Shown piece by piece: positions 6,197 to 13,777 of a stretch of DNA of 16,181 bases. A program made the position numbers and the translations under genes. This stretch comes from Deltaproteobacteria bacterium. GTDB taxonomy: Bacteria; Desulfobacterota; DSM-4660; Desulfatiglandales; HGW-15. Every line of letters begins with the position of its first letter. Position 1 is the first letter of the stretch. The notes under the pieces were generated by a model. That model made no database searches. It was not told the origin of the DNA and was given only the letters and a program-made list of their open reading frames with translations. The stretch spans positions 2,945,612-2,961,792 of the forward strand of contig CP070840.1 in the NCBI GenBank assembly GCA_020342025.1, written 5' to 3'.

Positions 6197-7882
6197 CTAT
6201 CTGACTCTGCGCTCCATTTTCTGAAGGATCTCTTCCACCGCGGGAGAATCCTTCTGGCCCGGCTTCGATCCTTCTAGGGCCACCTGCAGATCCCGCTTCA
6301 GTCTGTGAAGTTCGAATATCTCTTGAGGAGAGTATCCCTCCCCGAGCAACAACTTGAAGGTCTCCCAGGTCTTCTGTTGCCCGTCCGTGTACGCATGGTC
6401 GAGCAGGCCGATCATCTCGGCCATGAGGTGTGAGGCCTCTACAGCGTCCATGGTCTTGTGCCGCCAGGCCCAACCCACGCCTTCAATCTGGAACGCATCC
6501 TGGTCTCTGTGCACCAGCATGTCTTTGGAATAGTAGAAGAGGTAAGGGTGGTAATAATTTAGACCGCTCTTTTCAATCAGATGGATGGTCTCATAGAAGG
6601 TTTCGCGGGTTTCTCCAGGGTACCCGATGATGAAGCCTCCCAGGCTGTAGATCCCGTGTTCTTTCAGGAGTCGAACGGCCTGAACGGCCTGATCGGGGTC
6701 GAGGCCCTTGTCCATGTTACGCAGGATGCTTCGACTCCCCGATTCGATGCCCATGTTGATGAACGTGCACCCCGAATCCCTCATCAGGGGAACCACTTCA
6801 GGGGTGATGGTGTTGGCACGGGCAAATGCGGACCAGGCTATATGAAATTCCTCGTCGATCATCATTTTCAGGACGTCCTTCAAACGCTTAGGGTTGGCCG
6901 TGAAATTATCGTCCGCGAAGCGGAGGTGTCTCACAAACCCCAATGCCTTTATCCGCCGAAGCTCTTCCTTGAGGACGTCCAGGGACTTGTAGCGAACCTT
7001 TGGAAACCAGCGGCGATAGGTGCAGAAACGGCACCTGTAGTGGCATCCCTGACTGGTGATGACGGACAGCGTCTTGCGCAAGTAATGGCGTGGAATTTTG
7101 TCCCAAGCGATGGCCGTTCCGTCCATATGGAAGTCTTCTTCCTCCCTCGGGGTGAAGAAGACCTTGCCCTCTTCCTCAAAAAGGGCCAGGTTGGGTATCG
7201 GGCTCAGATCACCGCCGGTTTTCAAGATTTCAAGGACCTTGAGCAGGGTTTGCTCTCCATGGGTCTCCACCACAAAGGCATCCACGTGGCCCGAAAAGCT
7301 GGAAAGCCACTTCAAGGTCTGGGGAGCAAGGTTCTCACCGGCGTGCATGATCTTCTTGACAAGTATCCCCCCCACAATGACGGGAACGCTCGGGTCATAC
7401 GCCTTGATCTGCCGGGCCATCGCTTTGATGTCATCCAGATAAAGAAAGGTGGAGGAGATACAGACGGCGAGGGGTTTTTCCTGGAGGATATCCGGCAGGT
7501 TTACAAGGGAATAGTTTTGGACCACAAAAGGATCATACCCTTCCCGCATAAGATATTGATACAGGTAGATGCCGTTCAGGGTGCATCCATTGGCAAACAG
7601 ATAATAGTCTGAGGCATTGTCCGGGGTAATGTGGGGGAAGTTGCGGTTGTTTTTCAGGAAATTCATCAGGTCAGGAAGACCCATGTATCGGCCATTAAAC
7701 AAAAGGGGCAGTTTGAGGAGATTTCTCTTCACCTCCCTCTGAATGGCTTGCAGATCAAGCCCGGGGAACCGGGGGGATTGCCTCTGGGCCCTCTTTTCCA
7801 CATTGGCCATTTTTCGCCTCAGGTGCTCGTCGCTGTCAAGAGGCTGGTCCATGGCAATGATGATAACGCGTCGGTTTTTCAT
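6197..7882 (-). CDS. Radical SAM protein with B12-binding-like N-terminal region
   Basis: A 561-residue protein. Residues ~270-440 form the radical SAM core: the [4Fe-4S] motif C280-x3-C284-x2-C287 in GCHYRCRFC, then LRFADDNFTAN, FINMGIESGS (~375-383) and GGFIIGYPGET (~415-424). These segments are standard for this superfamily. Residues ~92-215 look like the Rossmann-type B12-binding domain that often precedes such cores (DDIKAMARQIKAYDPSVPVIVGGI), but the DxHxxG cobalamin motif is absent. Cobalamin may therefore bind without a His ligand, or not at all. Relatives methylate or rearrange natural products, lipids or cofactors; the substrate cannot be told here. The gene stands alone, with repeats on both sides. 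No clear Shine-Dalgarno sequence precedes the ATG, so the exact start is uncertain. Confidence 0.85.
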   Translation of the reverse strand: MKNRRVIIIAMDQPLDSDEHLRRKMANVEKRAQRQSPRFPGLDLQAIQREVKRNLLKLPLLFNGRYMGLPDLMNFLKNNRNFPHITPDNASDYYLFANGCTLNGIYLYQYLMREGYDPFVVQNYSLVNLPDILQEKPLAVCISSTFLYLDDIKAMARQIKAYDPSVPVIVGGILVKKIMHAGENLAPQTLKWLSSFSGHVDAFVVETHGEQTLLKVLEILKTGGDLSPIPNLALFEEEGKVFFTPREEEDFHMDGTAIAWDKIPRHYLRKTLSVITSQGCHYRCRFCTYRRWFPKVRYKSLDVLKEELRRIKALGFVRHLRFADDNFTANPKRLKDVLKMMIDEEFHIAWSAFARANTITPEVVPLMRDSGCTFINMGIESGSRSILRNMDKGLDPDQAVQAVRLLKEHGIYSLGGFIIGYPGETRETFYETIHLIEKSGLNYYHPYLFYYSKDMLVHRDQDAFQIEGVGWAWRHKTMDAVEASHLMAEMIGLLDHAYTDGQQKTWETFKLLLGEGYSPQEIFELHRLKRDLQVALEGSKPGQKDSPAVEEILQKMERRVR

Positions 7883-7907
7883 GAGAGCACTTTTTTCATA
7901 AAATGAG

Positions 7908-7945
7908 AAATCCCCCCTAACCCCCCTTTACGAAAGGGGGGAAAC
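7908..7945. repeat. C-rich hairpin element, copy 5, most complete
   Basis: AAATCCCCCCTAA leads into a perfect 9-bp stem, CCCCCCTTT (7921-7929) and AAAGGGGGG (7933-7941), with loop ACG and GAAACTT after it. This copy best defines the family layout: a short C-run, a 3-5 base gap, then the hairpin. It lies 26 bases upstream of the radical SAM start. Confidence 0.7.
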
Positions 7946-7987
7946 TTCTTTTGCCTCTTTACCAAAAGGGGCACATCCCTGCTCTCT

Positions 7988-8004
7988 CCCCTTTTCAAAG
8001 GGGG
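7988..8004. repeat. C-rich hairpin, copy 6
   Basis: CCCCTTTT (7988-7995) faces AAAGGGGG (7997-8004) around a single C, so the real loop must open further. It lies between dctM and the radical SAM gene and may lie in the dctPQM 3' untranslated region. Confidence 0.55.
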
Positions 8005-8124
8005 CAAGTGGGAATGGTAATATGCTCGCCAGAGGGGGAAGGCTCTGGAATCGGGTGGAGGTTCCTTATGAATTTACAAGAAAGGTAGGCCTTTAAATAT
8101 CTATTGTCAACAGATCATAATTGA

Positions 8125-9429
8125 TCACGGGGTCATGGTGTTGGGCAGGATAAGGGCAATTTGCGGGAATAGGACCAAAATGATGATACACGCCAATATG
8201 GCGAACCAGAAGGGGAGGATGCCCCGGAAAATGGTATACATGGGAACGTCTTTGGAAATCCCGCTGATGATGAACACATTGATCCCCACAGGCGGTGTAA
8301 TGAGACTCATTTCCATCACCAGGGTGATAATCACGCCGAACCAGATGGGATCAAATCCCATGTCCAGCACCATAGGGTAGATGATAGGTATGGTGAGCAC
8401 CATGATGGCCAGGCCCTCCATAAAGCAGCCCAGAACGATGTACATAAAGATAATCAGCCAGAGAATCACATATCTGTTCAAGCCTGCTTCTGCAGCCGAA
8501 AGGGAGAGGGTTTCAGGAATCTCGCTGAGGGTCAAGAAATACCCGAAGATGTGGGCCCCGATCAAGATGAGGAAGACCATGGCTGTGGTCCGTGTGGTCT
8601 GGGCCAGAGAGTCTGTCAGGTTACTCCAGGTGAGCCTTCTTTTGACTATGGTGATGACAAAAGCCCCAAAGGCCCCCACGCCGGCTGCCTCCGTAGGTGT
8701 AAACCAGCCCGTATATAACCCGCCGATAACGATAAAGAAAAGGGCCAGGATACTCCAGGTATCCTTGAGGGAGTAGACCCTCTCTTTCATGGAGAATCTT
8801 GGACCGGGAGGTCCCAGTGCAGGATTGATTCTTGCCTGGATATAGACGGTCAAGACAAAAAGCCCGCAGAGCAATAAACCTGGCAGGATCCCTGCAATAA
8901 ACAGGGTGGCGATGGGCTGTTCCGTCAAGATGGCATAGATGATCATCACTGTACTGGGCGGAATCATGATGCCCAAGGTTCCCCCCGCCGCAATGCATCC
9001 GGTGGCCAGGGAGTCGTCGTATTTGAACCTCTTCATCTCCGGCAGGGCCACCATGCCCATGGTCGCCGCGGCCGCCAGGGAAGAGCCTGAGATGGCCGCA
9101 AAGCCGCCACAGGCAGCCACCGTCGCCATGCTCAGTCCCCCGGGCAGAAACCCGATCCACCGGTAAACGGTCTGGTAGATTTCAAAGCCCATATTGGAAT
9201 AGTTGGCGAACTGCCCCATAAGAATAAAAAGGGGGATGACGGTCAGGCTGTATTGAACGCCAATCTTGAAGGGCTCCATCCCCAGTATGGTGAAACTGGG
9301 TTCCAAGGAACCCAAGATAGCAAAACCCAGGAACCCCACCACGGCCATGGTGAAACCGATCTGCATGCGCAGGGCCAGGAGCAGGAATAGAAGCAATATA
9401 CCGATTACGCCAACAGTCAGTGGACTCAT
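8125..9429 (-). CDS. dctM: TRAP transporter large membrane subunit DctM
   Basis: A 434-residue polytopic inner-membrane protein, the transport channel of a tripartite ATP-independent (ion-driven) dicarboxylate-type transporter. Family segments are clear: GGFAAISGSSLAAAATMG, GGTLGIMIPPSTVMIIYAI, GGLYTGWFTPTEAAGVGAFG and LITPPVGINVFIISGISKD. About a dozen hydrophobic stretches are visible. I start it at the ATG at 9429, not further upstream, because it then overlaps the dctQ stop by four bases (ATGA) and begins with the usual MSPLTVGVIGILLLFLLLAL. The overlap indicates translational coupling with dctQ. The ORF extends to 9612 without a stop, but that part has no membrane-protein character. It is the last gene of dctP-dctQ-dctM. 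Confidence 0.93.
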   Translation of the reverse strand: MSPLTVGVIGILLLFLLLALRMQIGFTMAVVGFLGFAILGSLEPSFTILGMEPFKIGVQYSLTVIPLFILMGQFANYSNMGFEIYQTVYRWIGFLPGGLSMATVAACGGFAAISGSSLAAAATMGMVALPEMKRFKYDDSLATGCIAAGGTLGIMIPPSTVMIIYAILTEQPIATLFIAGILPGLLLCGLFVLTVYIQARINPALGPPGPRFSMKERVYSLKDTWSILALFFIVIGGLYTGWFTPTEAAGVGAFGAFVITIVKRRLTWSNLTDSLAQTTRTTAMVFLILIGAHIFGYFLTLSEIPETLSLSAAEAGLNRYVILWLIIFMYIVLGCFMEGLAIMVLTIPIIYPMVLDMGFDPIWFGVIITLVMEMSLITPPVGINVFIISGISKDVPMYTIFRGILPFWFAILACIIILVLFPQIALILPNTMTP

Positions 9430-9932
9430 GACTTCACCAGCCTTGCCAAGGCGAGAAGGGATTTGATGAGCAGCGTGAGGCAGAGTACGGCGCAGCCCGC
9501 GGCCACCACATAGATGAATGGATATATGGGAATCCAGAGGTCCTGGGAAACCTCCCCTGCGGCCTTCAATCGTGCCGAATGGACAAGGCTGGACCAGGTG
9601 ATCAATCCGCAAAGGACAAAACAGACCAACTGGGTGATCATGTCCACAACCGCCTGGGTCCGTTCGCCGAATCGGCTCATGACCAGATCCACTTTCACAT
9701 GGCCATTCAAGAACTCTGTGTGTGCCAGGGCAAAAAAGATCACGATGAGCAGCATGAACTCGGTCACTTCTACGGTGCCCAGTATGGATTGGCTATAGAC
9801 TTTTCTCAGGAACACGTCGGTGGTTGTCAGGCACATCATCAAGAAGAGAAAGCCCGAGGCGATTCGGCTCATAAATCTGGATACAGGACGGAGCCCGCTC
9901 TCCATGGTTTTATTTATCCGTTCAATATTCAC
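9426..9932 (-). CDS. dctQ: TRAP transporter small membrane subunit DctQ
   Basis: A protein of about 168 residues with four hydrophobic segments, as expected for DctQ, which stabilises and pairs with DctM. Recognisable parts are SGFLFLMMCLTTTDVFLRKVY, VEVTEFMLLIVIFFALAHTEFLNGHVKVDLV and the terminal WIPIYPFIYVVAAGCAVLC. I favour the GTG at 9932 because AGGTG (9938-9942, minus strand) lies 5 bases before it. The ATG at 9905 (MESGLRPV) is the alternative and lacks a clear ribosome-binding site. Reading further upstream would translate a repeat element, so I reject that. It overlaps dctM by four bases. A G/C-rich hairpin separates it from dctP. Confidence 0.88.
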   Translation of the reverse strand: MNIERINKTMESGLRPVSRFMSRIASGFLFLMMCLTTTDVFLRKVYSQSILGTVEVTEFMLLIVIFFALAHTEFLNGHVKVDLVMSRFGERTQAVVDMITQLVCFVLCGLITWSSLVHSARLKAAGEVSQDLWIPIYPFIYVVAAGCAVLCLTLLIKSLLALARLVKS

Positions 9933-9950
9933 AAAAGCACCTGCAAAGCT

Positions 9951-9995
9951 CCCCCCCAACCCCCTCTCCGAGCCGGAGGCCTTTGGCAAAGGGGG
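9951..9995. repeat. C-rich hairpin element, copy 7, between dctP and dctQ
   Basis: A C-run (9951-9957), AA, then CCCCC (9960-9964) facing GGGGG (9991-9995). The loop of this copy is enlarged by a small CTCCG-AGC-CGGAG hairpin (9966-9978). In the dctPQM transcript it lies directly after the dctP stop codon, in a gap of about 100 bases. Confidence 0.6.
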
Positions 9996-10034
9996 CTAGG
10001 GTAGGGCCGAACCGAAAGCCACGGCTAAGTGGCC

Positions 10035-11060
10035 TTATTTATACCTGTTTGAGGCTCTGATGACCGCAGACAGTATACTGTCAGCGGGAATCCCTTTCTT
10101 GGACCACTCATCGATCCAGTCGGACTGCATGACCGCCAGCTTTTCTGCTATTTTTGCTTTTTCCGAGGGAGGAAGGTTGTAGATGGTTATTTTGCCCCTC
10201 TTATTAATCTCCAAAACCGTGTTCGTGTCGTGCTGATCGTAGACGTCGGCCGCATGGAGTCCCCATGGTTTGCCTGACGCCAGATCAATGGCCTTTTTGG
10301 CGTAGTCGGGGAGGCCGTCATACTTCTTCTGGTTCATCAGCACTGTCATCGGGGTAATATACATGTTTGCCACGGTGATATGGGTCACCAGATCAAACAA
10401 CCTGAAGTCCGTCACCGCGCTGAAGGGCGTGATACAGCCGTCGATCACTTTCTTCTGAAGGGACATGGCCAGCTTGGGAATGGGCATGCCGACGGGATTG
10501 ACCTCCAGCAGCTTGAGGGCCTTGGTCATGTATGCCGAGGGTGTTCGCAGCTTCATTCCGTTTATGTCGCCGAGCGTCTGCATGGGCTTGGTCGCTGACA
10601 TAAGCTGGCCGGGTCCCGTGGCGTAAAGCCACAACACCTTGTATTCCTTGTAATCGTCTGCCATGTACCCATCAAATAAATCATAGAAGGCCCGGGCTGC
10701 GTCCACGCCACTATCGAACAGAAACGGGAGATCCAGCGCAGAAGTGCGCGGGAAACGGCCCGTCGTGTAAGAGGGGATCACAAAGGCCATATCTGTGATT
10801 CCTGTATTGACCGCATCCGCGAGCTGCTTGGCTCCGGCGAGTTGTCCGGCTGGATAAATCTTGATATTGACTCGACCCCCGCTCAGCTCAGCTACTTTTT
10901 CACAAAAAGGGGCAAAAGATTTTTGGTGCTGAATGTGTTTGGGTGGCATGAAGTGGGCAAATTTCAAATTGATCGCCTCACTTGCGGCCTTGTCCACATA
11001 AATGAGACTAAAACCGATCAAAAAAAAGCAAGTGGTAATCCCTAAAACCGATTTCTTCAT
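10035..11060 (-). CDS. dctP: TRAP transporter solute-binding protein DctP
   Basis: A 341-residue periplasmic binding protein that captures an organic acid and delivers it to DctQM. Residues 1-~27 form a signal peptide (KK, a hydrophobic core, then DKAASEA). The mature protein begins NLKFAHFMPPKHIQHQKS and contains the family signature GMKLRTPSAYMTKALKLLEVNPVGMP. In it R172 is the Arg that usually salt-bridges the ligand carboxylate. I use the ATG at 11060: GGAGGG lies about 8 bases upstream, and the nearest upstream in-frame start would add charged residues before the signal peptide. It is the first gene of a three-gene operon and diverges from serA. The ligand cannot be assigned from sequence. 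Confidence 0.92.
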   Translation of the reverse strand: MKKSVLGITTCFFLIGFSLIYVDKAASEAINLKFAHFMPPKHIQHQKSFAPFCEKVAELSGGRVNIKIYPAGQLAGAKQLADAVNTGITDMAFVIPSYTTGRFPRTSALDLPFLFDSGVDAARAFYDLFDGYMADDYKEYKVLWLYATGPGQLMSATKPMQTLGDINGMKLRTPSAYMTKALKLLEVNPVGMPIPKLAMSLQKKVIDGCITPFSAVTDFRLFDLVTHITVANMYITPMTVLMNQKKYDGLPDYAKKAIDLASGKPWGLHAADVYDQHDTNTVLEINKRGKITIYNLPPSEKAKIAEKLAVMQSDWIDEWSKKGIPADSILSAVIRASNRYK

Positions 11061-11385
11061 TTTTGTACCCTCCTCTTCTCTCATTGATGGTTAACACCTT
11101 ATCCCTGGTGAGGGGCTAAAACGCGCCCATCTCGGCGGGGCCTTGGGCTTCGGCTTCTTCCCATTTAAGGGAAATGTCGTTTTCTATGAAGGGTCCACAA
11201 ACAAAAACCACAGCCCGGTTGACGGGGTTGGCGTATAATGTGTCTGACTCTATTTAGATTTCAGGTATGGCAAAAAGCTCATGTTGTCAAGCACTTTCAA
11301 CGGGAAACCTGTGACCCATTCGCAAACCAAAAGGGGTGGTTCCTTCGCCTTGCATTTCAGTCGAAAGGCCCACCAAACATCCGTC

Positions 11386-11413
11386 TTGACAAATGCTATC
11401 CTTGTGATAGTGT
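11386..11413 (+). promoter_or_regulatory. Candidate serA promoter
   Basis: A perfect TTGACA (11386-11391) is followed after 16 bases by TAGTGT (11408-11413), a weak -10 box. The start site would be about 80 bases before the serA ATG. The -10 region overlaps the palindrome at 11411-11430, as expected for a regulated promoter. Confidence 0.4.
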
Positions 11414-11430
11414 TACATTTTTTAGTAACA
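11411..11430. promoter_or_regulatory. Palindrome TGTTAC-N8-GTAACA, possible operator
   Basis: A perfect 6-bp inverted repeat with an 8-base A/T-rich centre sits over the -10 and start region of the serA promoter candidate. Dyads of this size are typical binding sites for dimeric repressors. No regulator gene is nearby, so the binding protein is unknown. Confidence 0.4.
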
Positions 11431-11503
11431 TTTAAGACTTTGGCATGGCCTCAAACAGGAATCGGCTAGCAAACAAGATCAAGAGCTGAATAGGGGGTGT
11501 CAT

Positions 11504-13084
11504 ATGAAGGTCCTCATTAGTGATAACCTTTCAGAATCGGGTGTGAAGATATTTCAGGAGACCCCTGGAATTGAGGTCCATGTGAATACGGGCCTTACCC
11601 CGGAAGAATTGAAAGGGGTTATTGGCCAGTACCACGGCCTCGTTATAAGGAGCGCCACGAAAGTGACGGCCGATATCATTGAGGCCGCCCATAACCTGAA
11701 GGTCATTGGCAGGGCTGGGATCGGTCTGGACAACGTGGACATTCCAGCGGCCAGTAAAAGGGGGATCGTGGTCATGAACACCCCTGAGGGCAACACGATC
11801 ACCACGGCAGAGCACACCATCGCCATGATGATGGCCCTTTCTCGAAACATCCCACAGGCCACTTCTTCCCTCAAGGGGGGAAATTGGGAAAAGAAGAAGC
11901 TACAGGGCAGGGAACTCTACAACAAGACATTGGGTTTGATCGGGGCCGGAAAGATTGGACGGATCGTGGCGGATAGGGCAAAGGGAATGAAGATGAAGGT
12001 CATCGTGTATGATCCCTACATCAAACCTGAGGCCCTGGAAAAACTGGATCTGGAACCGGTAGCCCTTGAAGAACTGCTCAAGAGGTCCGATTACATTACC
12101 ATCCATACCCCCAGAACGGACGAGACCCTGGATATGATTAACAAGGAGACGTTGTCAAAGATGAAAACGGGGGCTATGCTCATCAACTGTGCCCGGGGAG
12201 GCATCGTCAATGAGGATGATCTTTACGAGGCCCTTGAGTCAGGTCATTTAGGAGGCGCCGCGTTTGATGTTTTCGCCACTGAGCCACCAGGCCACATAAA
12301 GCTCATGAGTCTGTCCAATTTCATCTGTACACCCCATCTCGGGGCCTCAACCAGGGAGGCCCAAGACAACGTGGCCGTCGATGTGGCAGAACAGATAGTT
12401 GCATACCTCATGCACGGGACGGTCAAGAATGCGGTGAACGTGCCGAGTATTGGTCCTGAGCTCATGAACATCCTGAGACCCTATGCCATCTTGGCCGAGA
12501 AAATGGGCTCTTTACAGACCCAACTCGTGGACAGTGGCATCCTCGAGGTCCAGATCAGCTATTCAGGAAACGTCACGGAATACGATGTGACCCCACTCAC
12601 CACAGCCATGCTAAAGGGGTTGCTCACCCCCATACTAAGAGATGATGTGAACTTTGTGAATGCCTCCTACATTGCCGCTGAAAGGGGGATTAAGGTGGTG
12701 GAATCCAAGACCAAGACCTCAGAGGACTTTGCCAGTCTCCTCATGCTGAAGGTGAAGTCTATGGAGGGGGTCAATATTGTGTCGGGGACCATTTTTGGGA
12801 AAACGATGCCCAGGATACTGCGTATTAATGATTTTTATCTCGAGGCGGTTCCTGAGGGACATATTCTCCTCATCCACAATGAGGATATCCCTGGTGTTAT
12901 TGGCCGCATCGGCACCACACTGGGGAAACATAAGGTGAATATCGGTCGTATGAATGTGGGACAGGAAAGGGCGAAAAGACAGAATGTCATTCTGCTAACC
13001 ACCGACGTCTCCGTGAAGGATGACATCCTTGAAAAAGTCCGCGCCTTGGACCATGTCTTCTCGGCGAGGAGAATAGAGTTATAA
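11504..13084 (+). CDS. serA: D-3-phosphoglycerate dehydrogenase, long ACT-containing form
   Basis: A 526-residue cytoplasmic enzyme that oxidises 3-phosphoglycerate to 3-phosphohydroxypyruvate with NAD, the first step of serine synthesis. The nucleotide-binding loop is G147-A-G-K-I-G152 with acidic D170 in VIVYDPY. The catalytic residues of the 2-hydroxyacid dehydrogenase family are in place: R231 (CARGGIVNE), E260 (FATEPP) and H278 (TPHLGAS). Next is an intervening (ASB) domain (~320-445), then a C-terminal ACT domain (~452-526: LLIHNEDIPGVIGRIG...VNIGRMNVG). In family members the ACT domain often mediates serine feedback inhibition. AGGGGG (11492-11497) precedes the ATG. The usual partner serC is not adjacent. 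A strong hairpin overlaps the stop codon. Identification is firm. Confidence 0.96.
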   Translation: MKVLISDNLSESGVKIFQETPGIEVHVNTGLTPEELKGVIGQYHGLVIRSATKVTADIIEAAHNLKVIGRAGIGLDNVDIPAASKRGIVVMNTPEGNTITTAEHTIAMMMALSRNIPQATSSLKGGNWEKKKLQGRELYNKTLGLIGAGKIGRIVADRAKGMKMKVIVYDPYIKPEALEKLDLEPVALEELLKRSDYITIHTPRTDETLDMINKETLSKMKTGAMLINCARGGIVNEDDLYEALESGHLGGAAFDVFATEPPGHIKLMSLSNFICTPHLGASTREAQDNVAVDVAEQIVAYLMHGTVKNAVNVPSIGPELMNILRPYAILAEKMGSLQTQLVDSGILEVQISYSGNVTEYDVTPLTTAMLKGLLTPILRDDVNFVNASYIAAERGIKVVESKTKTSEDFASLLMLKVKSMEGVNIVSGTIFGKTMPRILRINDFYLEAVPEGHILLIHNEDIPGVIGRIGTTLGKHKVNIGRMNVGQERAKRQNVILLTTDVSVKDDILEKVRALDHVFSARRIEL

Positions 13085-13113
13085 AATCGCTGACGCGTGC
13101 AGCGATTTTATAA
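13079..13113. terminator. 13-bp perfect stem-loop on the serA stop codon, likely terminator
   Basis: TTATAAAATCGCT (13079-13091) pairs exactly with 13101-13113 around a 9-base loop. The TAA stop of serA lies in the left arm. The right arm carries the T-rich side. A second small hairpin, GCAGC-TAC-GCTGC (13117-13129), follows. A true T-tract after the stem is missing, so termination is likely but not certain. Confidence 0.55.
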
Positions 13114-13180
13114 AACGCAGCTACGCTGCTTAATAATAATCGTTAATTTCCCAAGGTTCTTTGAGAATCATTACCAGGCC

Positions 13181-13252
13181 CGTCATTGCGAGCGAAGCGA
13201 AGCAATCTCTTGGTGGCGAGATTGCCACGTCGCTACGCTCCTCGCAATGACA
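13181..13252. repeat. CGTCATTGCGAG/GAGATTGC dispersed palindromic element
   Basis: The left arm (13181-13209) runs from CGTCATTGCGAG to AGCAATCTC. The right arm (13218-13252) runs from GAGATTGCCACG to CTCGCAATGACA and then a run of six T residues. The arms are imperfectly complementary and could fold into a long hairpin that might end transcription after serA. It shares its ends with the element at 6124-6170. Confidence 0.7.
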
Positions 13253-13329
13253 TTTTTTGAGCCTTGCAAGATTCGGGAGGATTGAACAAATTCAAGTAGT
13301 GGATTTAACAAGCGACGAAGTCGCGTTAT

Positions 13330-13362
13330 ATAAAATCAACGAACGAAGTGAGGTGATTTTAT
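13330..13362 (+). promoter_or_regulatory. Hairpin presenting the ribosome-binding site of the DUF1844 gene
   Basis: ATAAAATCA (13330-13338) pairs with TGATTTTAT (13354-13362), one base before the ATG at 13364. The 15-base loop ends in GAGG (13350-13353), the only Shine-Dalgarno-like sequence. A small GCGAC...GTCGC hairpin (13312-13324) precedes it. The stem resembles the one at 13079-13113. Confidence 0.5.
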
Positions 13363-13363
13363 T

Positions 13364-13762
13364 ATGGAAATAGAAGGGAAAGGGTTCGTCGTAAAAGACA
13401 AGAGGGCGTTTGACGAGAAGGGAGAGTTGAAGGAGGAAAAAGAGGAAGTTGCGGCAAAGGGGAAGGAGGAAGAGAAGAAGAAGGAGCCAAAGGAGGAAGA
13501 AGCTGGGCAGGCTCCCCTCCCTGAAGTGAATTTTAACTCCTTGATATTTAGCCTCAGTTCTTCGGCCCTTCTGCACCTCGGAGATATAGCCGACCCCCAA
13601 ACCGGCGAGAAGAGAAAAGATATAGCTCTCGCCAAGCACACCATCGATATTATTGCCATGTTGAAAGAAAAGACGCAAGGGAACTTGACGGGGGAAGAGG
13701 AGAAATTCCTTGAATCAATCCTTACCGACCTGCGATGGCGTTATGTAAGGGCAGCGGAATAG
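13364..13762 (+). CDS. DUF1844 domain protein
   Basis: A 132-residue cytoplasmic protein of unknown function. The C-terminal part (~53-130: VNFNSLIFSLSSSALLHLGD, then AKHTIDIIAMLKEKTQGNLT and EEKFLESILTDLRWRYV) is the helical DUF1844 domain seen across Deltaproteobacteria and other phyla. Residues ~18-47 are an almost uninterrupted Glu/Lys run that should be disordered or a charged helix. There is no signal peptide or membrane segment. GAGG at 13350-13353 precedes the ATG. The next gene, htrA, starts 15 bases after the stop, so the two are probably cotranscribed. This suggests, without proving it, a role near envelope protein quality control. Confidence 0.8.
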   Translation: MEIEGKGFVVKDKRAFDEKGELKEEKEEVAAKGKEEEKKKEPKEEEAGQAPLPEVNFNSLIFSLSSSALLHLGDIADPQTGEKRKDIALAKHTIDIIAMLKEKTQGNLTGEEEKFLESILTDLRWRYVRAAE

Positions 13763-13777
13763 GGGGAACGGAGAAAA

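Larger units (their letters stand above)
11061..11503. other. Divergent dctP-serA intergenic region
   Basis: There are 443 bases without a convincing gene. The serA-proximal side holds a promoter candidate and a palindrome (11386-11430). The dctP side holds GGAGGG before dctP and a small TTCCC...GGGAA hairpin (11158-11173), but no clear -35/-10 pair on the minus strand. A perfect TATAAT at 11234-11239 (+) lacks a usable -35 box. Confidence 0.55.

Noticed and set aside
6581..7612. Long plus-strand open frame opposite the radical SAM gene
   Set aside because: It is antisense to a gene with clear motifs, contains no recognisable domain, and reads as a shadow of GC-rich coding sequence.
9430..9612. 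N-terminal extension of DctM back to 9612
   Set aside because: The extra 61 residues overlap dctQ in another frame and are rich in Arg, Gly, His and Pro with no membrane or signal character. The ATG at 9429 gives a normal DctM start and a 4-base ATGA overlap.
9933..9989. N-terminal extension of DctQ back to 9989
   Set aside because: It would start with TTG inside a dispersed C-rich repeat and translate that repeat; the GTG at 9932 has a ribosome-binding site.
11234..11239. Perfect TATAAT as a promoter toward serA
   Set aside because: The bases at the -35 position (CAGCCC) do not fit, and the nearby TTGACG is only 9 bases away, so no workable pair exists; a chance match is likely.
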